From JAKBCQ01 sp021807585 (GTDB lineage: Bacteria; Planctomycetota; Planctomycetia; Isosphaerales; Isosphaeraceae): a stretch of DNA of 5,612 nucleotides. Positions 1 to 5,612 of this stretch are shown here, piece after piece (position 1 is the first letter of the stretch; the number at the start of each line of letters is the position of its first letter). Location: contig DAHWFG010000214.1 in the NCBI GenBank assembly GCA_027325115.1, forward strand, positions 1-5,612, given 5' to 3'. The position numbers were made by a program, and so were the translations under genes. The notes beneath the pieces were generated by a model. The model was not told the origin of the DNA. It saw nothing but the letters and a program-made list of their open reading frames with translations, and ran no database searches.

Positions 1-3000
1 TCTCTGAGGGGCGAACGCACGATCCTCGAAGGACCCGGAAGTCGCATCGGACCGTATAAACTCCTGCAAAAGATCGGCGAGGGGGGCATGGGTTCGGTCT
101 TCATGGCCGAGCAGGAAAAGCCCGTCCGCCGCAAGGTAGCGCTCAAGATCATCAAGCCCGGCATGGACACGGGCCAGGTCGTCGCTCGATTTGAGGCCGA
201 ACGCCAGGCGCTCGCGATGATGGATCATCAGAACATCGCGCGCGTCTTCGACGCCGGCGCGACCGAGACGGGCCGCCCCTATTTCGTCATGGAGCTCGTC
301 AAGGGTATCGCTATCACCGACTATTGCGACTCCAATCACCTGACTCCCAGGGAACGCCTCGAACTTTTCATCCCCGTTTGCCAGGCGATCCAACACGCTC
401 ATCAAAAGGGAATCATTCACCGCGATGTTAAGCCTTCGAACGTGTTGGTGACGATCCAGGACGGCAAGCCCGTTCCCAAGGTGATCGATTTCGGCGTCGC
501 CAAGGCGACCGACCATCGATTGACGGAAAAGACGATTTTCACGCAATACGGCGCTATCGTCGGAACATTGGAATACATGAGCCCCGAGCAGGCCGAGACG
601 GGCGCTTATGATATCGATACACGCAGCGATATTTACTCGTTGGGAGTGCTGCTTTACGAGCTGTTGACGGGCTCGACTCCGCTCGAAAGGTCGAGGTTGC
701 GGCGGGCGGCGTACGGCGAGATTTTGCGGCGGATTCGCGAGGAGGAGACCCCCAAGCCGAGCACTCGGCTGAGCGATTCAGCGGCGTCGGCGCCGTCGAT
801 CGCCGCGGTGCGCAAGACCGAGCCCGCCAAACTTTCCAAAATGATGCGCGGCGAGATCGACTGGATCGTGATGAAGGCGCTCGAGAAGGACCGGACGCGA
901 CGATACGAGACCGCGAACGGATTCGCGCGCGATATCGAGCGGTATTTACATGACGAGGCGGTCGAAGCGGGTCCGCCGTCGGCTTCTTACAAGCTGAGGA
1001 AATTCGCGCGCAAGCATCGCGCGTTGCTCGTCACCGCGGCGAGTTTCGCGGCATTGCTCGTAACGGGTGTCTCGGTGAGCGCATGGCTCGCGGTGCGGGC
1101 GACCAAGGCCGAGCGGATCGCGACGGCGCGAGCGGACGAGCTCGCCGACGCGAACAAAAAGACGAGCCTGGCGTTGGCGGACACTCGTAAGGCGCAGGCG
1201 GACACCGCGGCGGCTCTCAAACGATCCGAACAGGACCGCGATCAAGCTCAGAAGGACCGTAATCTCGCCGAGTCCGTTAGAATGCAGGCCGAGGCGGTGA
1301 GCACTTTCATGGTCGAGACGCTGGGCAAGGCTGATCCCGGCGAGCTCGACAAAGACGTCAAGGTCGTCGACTTGCTCGACCGCGCCAAGGCGAAGCTCGA
1401 CTCTGGTTTTGAAGGTCCGCTGCCGATCAAATGGGCTCTTCTCAACGCGTTGGGCGAGACGTACTTGGGATTGGGATCGTATCAAAAAGCCGTCGCGACG
1501 CTCGGGACGGTGCTCGCGGAACGAACGAAATACCTCGGCGACGACCACCCCGATACGCTCGCGAGCCGACTCCACCTCGCACGCGCGTACACGAAAGTCG
1601 GCCGCACAGCCGATGCCATTTCACTCTTCGAGCGGAACCTCAAGAAAGGCGAGGCCACGTTCGGAATCGATCACCCCAACACGCTCGTATTTCGCAACGA
1701 CCTCGCATTGGCCTACCAGGCCGCCGGTCGCACCGCCGAGGCGATTCCGATTTTCGAGGCGATCCTCAAGCTGCATGAGGCCAAACTTGGAATCGACCAC
1801 CCCAATACGCTCGCCAGCCGCAACAATCTCGCATCGGCCTACAAGGACGCCGGTCGCACCGCCGAGGTGATTCCGATTTTCGAGGAGAACCTCAAGCAGA
1901 CTGAGGCCAAACTCGGAATCGACCACCCCGGTACGCTCACCACCCGCAACAACCTCGCATCGGCCTATCTGGCCGCCGGGCGCACCGCCGAGGCGATTCC
2001 GATTATCGAGGCGAACCTCAAGCAGACTGAGGCCAAACTTGGAATCGACCACCCCGAAACGCTCACCACCCGCAGCAACCTCGCCTTGGCTTACAACTCC
2101 GCCGGGCACGCCGCCGAAGCCATCGCTTTGTGCGAGGCGAACCTCAAGCAGGCTGAGGCCAAGCTCGGAATCGACCATCCCCACACGCTTCAATCCCGCG
2201 GCATCCTCGCCGATATCTACCGGGGCTTCGGGCGCACCGCCGAGTCGATCGCACTGTTCGAGCCGACCATCAAGCAGATGGAGGCCAAACTCGGACCCGA
2301 TCACCCCATAACAATCATCACACGCAACAACCTCTCCTTGGCATACCTAGTCGCCGGGCGCCACGCCGACGCCATCGACCTGCTCGAGCCGACCATCAAA
2401 AAGTTGGAGTCCAAGCTCGGAATCGACCGCCCCGATACGCTCAACGGCCGCGTCAACCTCGCATTGGCATACCTAGTCGCCGGGCGCCACGCCGACGCCA
2501 TCGCCCTGCTCGAGCCGATCATCAAACAGTTCGATGCCAAGCTCGGACAGAACCACCCCGGCACGCTCATGAGCCTCAACACTCTCGCATTGGCTTATGA
2601 GTCGGTGAAGCAGTGGGAAAAGGCCGAGCCGCTCCGTCGCTCTCAGCTCGAACGAGCACGCCGTTCCGCTCCCGCCGAAAGCCCGGCGCTCGCAGGCGCG
2701 CTGGCGATCCTCGGCAAGAACTTACTCCTGCAAGGCAAGCCCGCCGAAGCCGAACCGTTCCTCCGCGAGTGCCTGGCGATCCGCGAAAAGAAGCTCGCCG
2801 ACGATTGGACGCGGTATAGCGCCATGAGCCTGCTCGGCGGCGCACTCTCCGGACAGAAGAAATTCGTCGAAGCAGAGCCCCTTTTGATTCAAGGATATGA
2901 AGGAATGAAAGCTCGCGAATCCAAGATTCCCCCGCAAGGCAAGAGCAATATTCCCGATGCCGGGGCGCGGATCGTCTCGCTCTACGAAGCGTGGGAAAAG

Positions 3001-3108
3001 CCCGAAAAGGCCGCCGAATGGAGGGAGAAGATCAATGCGGCGGCGGCGAAGCCCGATTCCAAACCCAAACTCGCGCCGAACGCCGAATCAAAGAATATCG
3101 GTAAATAA
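1..3108 (+). CDS. Transmembrane Ser/Thr protein kinase with kinesin-light-chain-type TPR repeats (5' partial)
   Basis: A Hanks-type kinase that would phosphorylate Ser/Thr on unknown targets. The frame is open from base 1 and the Gly-rich loop GEGGMGSV (76-99) spans the first ATG (88), so the true start lies upstream; 1035 residues are visible. Kinase landmarks are the VALK lysine (145-147), likely alpha-C Glu (199-201), HRDVKPSN catalytic loop (418-441), DFG (487-495), SPE of the activation segment (580-588) and alpha-F Asp (628-630). All key residues are present, so it should be active. The domain ends near 950. A single hydrophobic segment (1021-1095) follows a basic stretch, then an Ala-rich coiled coil (about 1100-1300), then TPRs (about 1430-3030) with the HPxTL signature, and a Lys/Pro-rich tail. 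Inferred topology: kinase in the cytoplasm, coil and TPRs across the membrane. This architecture is typical of planctomycetes. No partner gene is adjacent downstream. Family assignment is firm; substrate and signal are unknown. Confidence 0.95.
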   Translation, partial: SLRGERTILEGPGSRIGPYKLLQKIGEGGMGSVFMAEQEKPVRRKVALKIIKPGMDTGQVVARFEAERQALAMMDHQNIARVFDAGATETGRPYFVMELVKGIAITDYCDSNHLTPRERLELFIPVCQAIQHAHQKGIIHRDVKPSNVLVTIQDGKPVPKVIDFGVAKATDHRLTEKTIFTQYGAIVGTLEYMSPEQAETGAYDIDTRSDIYSLGVLLYELLTGSTPLERSRLRRAAYGEILRRIREEETPKPSTRLSDSAASAPSIAAVRKTEPAKLSKMMRGEIDWIVMKALEKDRTRRYETANGFARDIERYLHDEAVEAGPPSASYKLRKFARKHRALLVTAASFAALLVTGVSVSAWLAVRATKAERIATARADELADANKKTSLALADTRKAQADTAAALKRSEQDRDQAQKDRNLAESVRMQAEAVSTFMVETLGKADPGELDKDVKVVDLLDRAKAKLDSGFEGPLPIKWALLNALGETYLGLGSYQKAVATLGTVLAERTKYLGDDHPDTLASRLHLARAYTKVGRTADAISLFERNLKKGEATFGIDHPNTLVFRNDLALAYQAAGRTAEAIPIFEAILKLHEAKLGIDHPNTLASRNNLASAYKDAGRTAEVIPIFEENLKQTEAKLGIDHPGTLTTRNNLASAYLAAGRTAEAIPIIEANLKQTEAKLGIDHPETLTTRSNLALAYNSAGHAAEAIALCEANLKQAEAKLGIDHPHTLQSRGILADIYRGFGRTAESIALFEPTIKQMEAKLGPDHPITIITRNNLSLAYLVAGRHADAIDLLEPTIKKLESKLGIDRPDTLNGRVNLALAYLVAGRHADAIALLEPIIKQFDAKLGQNHPGTLMSLNTLALAYESVKQWEKAEPLRRSQLERARRSAPAESPALAGALAILGKNLLLQGKPAEAEPFLRECLAIREKKLADDWTRYSAMSLLGGALSGQKKFVEAEPLLIQGYEGMKARESKIPPQGKSNIPDAGARIVSLYEAWEKPEKAAEWREKINAAAAKPDSKPKLAPNAESKNIGK
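1552..2685 (+). repeat. Tandem 126-bp repeat array encoding 42-residue TPR units
   Basis: Nine consecutive units of exactly 126 bases start at 1552, 1678, 1804, 1930, 2056, 2182, 2308, 2434 and 2560. Each begins with a codon before Thr-Leu (Thr-Ile in the unit at 2308) and ends in a Pro codon, usually as DHP, giving the HPxTL junction of kinesin-light-chain-type TPRs. Units 2-5 (1678-2181) are most alike: 1887-1913 matches 2013-2039 base for base over 27 bases. Units 7 and 8 form a second subtype sharing a perfect 40-base stretch (2338-2377 and 2464-2503), including a CTA leucine codon. The ninth unit keeps the spacing but its second half is diverged; more diverged TPR-like units without nucleotide similarity continue to about 3030. 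The pattern points to in-frame unit duplication and homogenisation, so copy number may vary between strains. Confidence 0.93.
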
Positions 3109-3461
3109 TATTACTCACATATTGAATTTTCGGAGATCCTACAAGATCGAAACGAACTCGAGACGGAAATCCTCACAGCAAGCATTATTTGTTACTTGTT
3201 GGAGATCGATAGGGCGCGCCGTCGCGGCGATCCGACAAAATATTTTCACAACTTGCATCCTAACGAATGAGGGATCGACGTTTCGTCTCGACGAATCGCC
3301 GACCGTCGCCTGAATAGCGGGCCGAGATTCCCCTCGATTGAGAAACAAAACTTGTTAATGATTTTGCTGATACATGAATTCGATGAATTGTCCGCCGACG
3401 ACCGTTTTTCATCGGCGAACCGCTCTGGACCCGACGAGTCGAATCGGATATCGTCTTCGCA

Positions 3462-3485
3462 CATGATTCCGGTTCGTCAATCATG
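3462..3485. promoter_or_regulatory. Candidate operator: 7-bp perfect inverted repeat
   Basis: CATGATT (3462-3468) and AATCATG (3479-3485) are perfect inverted arms around a 10-base centre. The dyad ends 73 bases before the ATG of the propeller gene, a position where a repressor or activator could act. The geometry suits a dimeric helix-turn-helix regulator, but no regulator is encoded in the window and a 7-bp dyad can occur by chance in 450 bases. A role as an RNA hairpin in a 5' leader is the alternative. Confidence 0.25.
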
Positions 3486-3543
3486 AACGCTCGTCGTTTT
3501 CGCGCAATCGTTTCACCCTTTCCAGGCGCTTCCAACGCCGTTC

Positions 3544-3549
3544 AGGGAG
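3544..3549 (+). promoter_or_regulatory. Ribosome binding site of the propeller gene
   Basis: AGGGAG lies nine bases before the ATG at 3559. It supports that start and argues against the out-of-frame ATG at 3483. Confidence 0.7.
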
Positions 3550-3558
3550 CCGTTTCCA

Positions 3559-4674
3559 ATGAGCCTCGTACGAGTTCTGGTCGGCACGCGCAAAGGCGCT
3601 TTTATCCTCTCCTCAAACGCCAAACGCGAACATTGGACGATCGAAGGCCCTCATTTCGGCGGCTGGGAGATTTACCACCTCAAAGGCTCTCCCGCCGACC
3701 CCGATCGGCTCTACGCATCGCAATCGAGCGGCTGGTTCGGCCAGATGATCCAGCGATCCGACGACGGCGGCAAAACGTGGAAAACGATGGATAACAAGTT
3801 CGTCTACGACGGCGTTCCAGGAACGCACCAATGGTACGACGGTACCCCCCATCCGTGGGAATTCAAACGCGTTTGGCACCTCGAACCGTCGTATACCGAT
3901 CCCGACACCGTCTACGCCGGCGTCGAAGACGCGGCGCTTTTCCGTTCGACCGACGGCGGAGCATCGTGGAAAGAACTCCCCGGTTTGCGCACGCATGAAT
4001 CGGCTTCACGCTGGTCTCCCGGCGCGGGAGGGCTCGGACTGCACACGATTCTGCTCGATCCCAATAATCCCGACCGAATCTATATCGCGATTTCGGCCGC
4101 GGGGGTGTTCCGTTCCGACGACGCCGGTCAAACGTGGAAACCGATCAACCGAGGACTCAAATCACAGTATATTCCCGACCCCGAGGCCGAAGTCGGCCAC
4201 TGCGTTCACCGCATCGCGATGCACGCTAAACGTCCAAATGTCATTTATATGCAAAAGCACTGGGATGTAATGCGCAGCGACGACGCCGGCGAATTATGGT
4301 TCGAGGTGAGCGGCAACTTGCCCACCGATTTCGGTTTCGCGATCGACGTTCACGCACACGAGCCCGAAACGATCTATGTCGTACCGATCAAAAGCGATTC
4401 CGAACATTATCCCCTCGACGGCAAGCTCCGCGTTTATCGCAGCCGAACCGGCGGGAACGATTGGGAGCCCCTTTCGAAAGGGTTGCCCGAACGCGATTGC
4501 TATGTGAACGTCCTCCGCGACGCGATGGCGGTCGACTCGCTCGATTCGTGCGGAATCTATTTCGGCACGACCGGGGGACAGGTGTACGCGTCTCCCGACG
4601 GCGGCGACTCGTGGGCGCCGATCGCACGCGATCTCCCCGCGGTCCTTTCGGTCGAGGTCCAATCCGTTCCATGA
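3559..4674 (+). CDS. Cytoplasmic BNR/Asp-box beta-propeller protein (sialidase-like fold, function unknown)
   Basis: A 371-residue protein with six Asp-box motifs (S-x-D-x-G-x-x-W) at residues 67-74, 130-137, 186-193, 240-247, 295-302 (degenerate, SRTGGNDW) and 345-352. They are spaced 50-63 residues apart, as expected for blades of a six-bladed propeller. The N-terminus (VGTRKGAF) and the GW..YH...SGWFG region match a bacterial group often annotated as exo-alpha-sialidase, glycosyl hydrolase or WD40/YVTN/BNR-like. I cannot identify the catalytic Arg triad or an FRIP motif of true sialidases, and there is no signal peptide, so an extracellular sialidase role is unsupported; it may be a binding scaffold or an enzyme of unknown substrate. 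The start is backed by AGGGAG at 3544-3549. The stop overlaps the ATG of the MoaD-like gene as ATGA, indicating one transcript and coupled translation. Fold confident, function unknown. Confidence 0.9.
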   Translation: MSLVRVLVGTRKGAFILSSNAKREHWTIEGPHFGGWEIYHLKGSPADPDRLYASQSSGWFGQMIQRSDDGGKTWKTMDNKFVYDGVPGTHQWYDGTPHPWEFKRVWHLEPSYTDPDTVYAGVEDAALFRSTDGGASWKELPGLRTHESASRWSPGAGGLGLHTILLDPNNPDRIYIAISAAGVFRSDDAGQTWKPINRGLKSQYIPDPEAEVGHCVHRIAMHAKRPNVIYMQKHWDVMRSDDAGELWFEVSGNLPTDFGFAIDVHAHEPETIYVVPIKSDSEHYPLDGKLRVYRSRTGGNDWEPLSKGLPERDCYVNVLRDAMAVDSLDSCGIYFGTTGGQVYASPDGGDSWAPIARDLPAVLSVEVQSVP

Positions 4675-4967
4675 TTCGCGTCGAAATCCCGTTTCATCTC
4701 CGAAATCTGGCGCGGGTCGAAGGCGAGGTGACGCTGCACATCGAGGGGCGCGTCACCCAACGTTCGTTGCTCGACGCGCTCGAAGCTCGATATCCCGTTC
4801 TCAAAGGAACGATCCGCGATCAAGTTACGCATAAAAGACGACCGTTCCTCCGATTCTACGCGTGCGAACTCGATCTCTCACATGATTCTCCCGACGATCC
4901 GCTTCCCGAATTGGTTGCGTCGGGCGCCGAGCCGTACCTCATCGTCGGCGCGATCGCGGGAGGGTGA
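4671..4967 (+). CDS. MoaD/ThiS-family ubiquitin-like sulfur-carrier protein
   Basis: A 98-residue protein beginning MIRVEIPFHL and ending VGAIAGG, with the Gly-Gly at the very C-terminus as in MoaD and ThiS. In those families an E1-like enzyme adenylates the terminal Gly and it becomes a thiocarboxylate that donates sulfur (molybdopterin, thiamin, some cysteine or siderophore routes); some relatives are conjugated to proteins like ubiquitin. Length and layout fit: a beta-strand start, a helix around residues 30-42 (RSLLDALEARYP), a mid-protein RPFLRFYA strand, and PYLIVGAIAGG. No processing is needed to expose Gly-Gly. The ATG shares ATGA with the upstream stop. A GAGG at 4654-4657 is 13 bases away, too far to be ideal, so translation is probably coupled. 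No molybdopterin, thiamin or E1 gene is nearby, so neither moaD nor thiS is assigned. From memory, close relatives accompany the same propeller type elsewhere. Confidence 0.88.
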   Translation: MIRVEIPFHLRNLARVEGEVTLHIEGRVTQRSLLDALEARYPVLKGTIRDQVTHKRRPFLRFYACELDLSHDSPDDPLPELVASGAEPYLIVGAIAGG

Positions 4968-4982
4968 AAGCCGCCATCAAGC

Positions 4983-5015
4983 ACACGGAGAAATCGCTAA
5001 TCGAGCGATCCGTGT
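4983..5015 (+). other. Bulged 12-bp hairpin after the MoaD-like gene
   Basis: An outer 6-bp stem (ACACGG 4983-4988 with CCGTGT 5010-5015) and an inner 6-bp stem (ATCGCT 4993-4998 with AGCGAT 5004-5009) are separated by a one-sided AGAA bulge (4989-4992) and closed by a 5-base loop. It begins 16 bases after the stop codon. No T-run follows on the + strand (AAAAA does), so it is not a classical intrinsic terminator; it could protect the 3' end, attenuate, or work with Rho. A smaller stem, CTCGG/CCGAG, follows at 5030-5041. Confidence 0.4.
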
Positions 5016-5092
5016 CGAAAAACCCTCGTCTCGGTTCCGAGCCCGCGGTATCCTAGGTTTTGCCGGAGATTACACCAGTCGTCCGCTTTGCA

Positions 5093-5098
5093 AGAGGA
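5093..5098 (+). promoter_or_regulatory. Ribosome binding site deciding the GTG start of the last gene
   Basis: AGAGGA sits seven bases before GTG 5106, near-ideal spacing. It selects this GTG over the in-frame ATG at 5157, which would remove the basic N-region and part of the hydrophobic core of the signal sequence, and over the out-of-frame ATG at 5123. Confidence 0.7.
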
Positions 5099-5105
5099 TC
5101 GAACC

Positions 5106-5612
5106 GTGCCCGATCTAACGAGATGGAAAACGCCGTTTTTATCAATAGTCGTTTTTATGACGATGTTCGTTGGACGAGACATGCTCGTATTAGCGAACGT
5201 TTTTGAGCCCGACGCTCCGCCGACGCGCGACGATCTCGACGAGATCAGCGATCGCGGCCGAACCCTCGCCGATTACGATTACGCCGCGGCGCGCGGGTCC
5301 GACGCGATCGAGAAAATCGAGGTGAAACCGGGAACCGTCGAACGCTATATCGCGCGTGAGGACGACGGCCGCTGGATCGTCGCCTTCGGCAAGCTCTCTC
5401 CCAAAAAAGACGCATTCCTCACCGCGTTCGAGGCCTTTGAAGAAGACGACGAAAACGCCGATTTCACCGTCAAAGCGTACGACCCTCCCCGCGCCGATAA
5501 AGACTTCTTACTCGCGTCGGCGCTCGCGATCGATCTCGCGTTCAAGAACTTCGTCGGCCCCGAACGACCCTACAACTTCGCCGTCATCCCCGCCGACGAC
5601 GATCAACTTTTC
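5106..5612 (+). CDS. Exported acidic protein of unknown function (3' partial)
   Basis: The frame stays open from GTG 5106 to the last base of the window, giving 169 visible residues; an in-frame TAA lies upstream at 4998. The N-terminus has basic residues (R6, K8), a hydrophobic run (about 10-23) and, after an odd Arg-Asp pair, MLVLA, with a plausible signal peptidase I site after residue 30 (VLA|NV). Signal-anchor retention is the alternative. The rest is acidic and soluble-looking: a D/E-rich segment (41-50), a stretch with YIAREDDGRWIVAFGKLSP (81-99) that resembles an alternating-strand domain, an acidic turn EEDDEN (112-117), then a probable helix (134-149). I recognise no family. The 138-base spacer after the MoaD-like gene and its own strong ribosome binding site allow independent expression. 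Export is fairly likely; function is unknown. Confidence 0.8.
   Translation, partial: MPDLTRWKTPFLSIVVFMTMFVGRDMLVLANVFEPDAPPTRDDLDEISDRGRTLADYDYAAARGSDAIEKIEVKPGTVERYIAREDDGRWIVAFGKLSPKKDAFLTAFEAFEEDDENADFTVKAYDPPRADKDFLLASALAIDLAFKNFVGPERPYNFAVIPADDDQLF

Larger units (their letters stand above)
3109..3558. other. 450-base intergenic region without a credible gene
   Basis: This stretch is AT-richer than the flanking genes, and I see no protein with family features in any frame, no tRNA-like fold and no mobile element. It holds small symmetric elements: an all-GC 5-bp hairpin with a 3-base loop (3217-3229) overlapping the 8-base palindrome GGCGCGCC (3213-3220), followed 7 bases later by the palindrome AAAATATTTT (3237-3246); a direct repeat ATGAATT (3374-3380, 3383-3389); a weak 6-bp inverted repeat (3393-3398 with 3412-3417); and a better one at 3462-3485. 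The kinase gene has no clear intrinsic terminator directly after its stop; the 3217-3229 hairpin is the nearest candidate, but an A/T-mixed palindrome rather than a clean T-run follows. The promoter of the next gene presumably lies here, but no convincing -35/-10 pair stands out. Confidence 0.6.

Noticed and set aside
88..90. ATG at 88 as the start of the kinase
   Set aside because: It falls inside the Gly-rich loop, and the residues before it (IGPYKLLQKIGEGG) are in frame and family-typical, so the gene begins before the window.
946..1575. 209-codon open frame on the minus strand
   Set aside because: Antisense to the membrane/coil region of the kinase; Arg-rich composition expected from GC-rich antisense codons and no recognisable domain.
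1621..2304. 227-codon open frame on the minus strand
   Set aside because: It lies wholly antisense to the TPR array. Because the repeat unit (126) is divisible by three, one stop-free antisense unit stays open through all copies; the product is only a periodic shadow.
1552..2685. CRISPR-like array
   Set aside because: The regular repeats are 126 bases, in frame and encode TPR units; there is no short repeat/unique spacer alternation.
3352..3380. Sigma70-like promoter TTGTTA-N17-TGAATT
   Set aside because: Only four and three of six consensus matches; such pairs are expected by chance in an AT-rich spacer.
3139..3535. Minus-strand open frames at 3139-3348 and 3260-3535 as small genes
   Set aside because: They overlap each other in different frames, have no ribosome binding site that I can see and low-information Arg/Ser-rich products.
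3483..3794. 103-codon + strand frame beginning in the spacer
   Set aside because: It overlaps the start of the propeller gene out of frame; the propeller frame has Asp-box motifs and a Shine-Dalgarno, this one has neither.
4296..4670. Upstream in-frame extension of the MoaD-like gene
   Set aside because: The extension is an out-of-frame, Arg-rich reading of the propeller gene; MoaD/ThiS-like sequence begins exactly at the ATG at 4671.
3559..4674. Calling the propeller protein a secreted exo-alpha-sialidase
   Set aside because: Asp boxes define a fold shared by many non-sialidases; no signal peptide, Arg triad or FRIP motif could be identified.
5123..5206. 27-codon ATG frame near the start of the last gene
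   Set aside because: Poor ribosome binding site spacing and it stops quickly, while the overlapping GTG frame has a strong Shine-Dalgarno and stays open for over 500 bases.

Overview
The window reads as chromosomal DNA of a planctomycete (Planctomycetota; an Isosphaerales-like relative is my best guess). The main reason is the first gene: a GC-rich Ser/Thr kinase of the type expanded in that phylum, with a Hanks-type kinase domain, one membrane segment, an Ala-rich coiled coil and kinesin-light-chain-like TPR repeats. Every gene I can support is on the + strand. The taxonomic call comes from family knowledge and was not tested by a search.

Layout. (1) 1-3108: the kinase-TPR gene, cut at its 5' end by the window edge; its first in-window ATG lies inside the nucleotide-binding loop and is not the start. 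Its TPR part is a 126-bp tandem repeat array (1552-2685) with strong nucleotide-level similarity between units. (2) 3109-3558: 450 bases with no credible gene, AT-richer than its surroundings, with small palindromes and one clear inverted repeat (3462-3485) ahead of the next gene. (3) 3559-4674 and 4671-4967: a two-gene unit overlapping by ATGA. It encodes a cytoplasmic six-Asp-box beta-propeller protein and a 98-residue MoaD/ThiS-like ubiquitin-fold protein ending in Gly-Gly. (4) 4968-5105: a short spacer with a bulged 12-bp hairpin just after the MoaD-like stop. (5) 5106-5612: the start of an exported, acidic protein I do not recognise, beginning at GTG after a good Shine-Dalgarno and running off the window.

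How they may work together. The kinase is a self-contained membrane signalling protein separated from the rest by 450 bases, so no link to the other genes is evident. The propeller/MoaD-like pair is the tightest association here and the best candidate for a poorly described system: translational coupling suggests that a sulfur-carrier/ubiquitin-like protein works with the propeller. No E1-like activating enzyme, molybdopterin or thiamin gene is in the window, so its pathway cannot be read from context. The exported protein follows after 138 bases with its own ribosome binding site and may or may not be co-transcribed.
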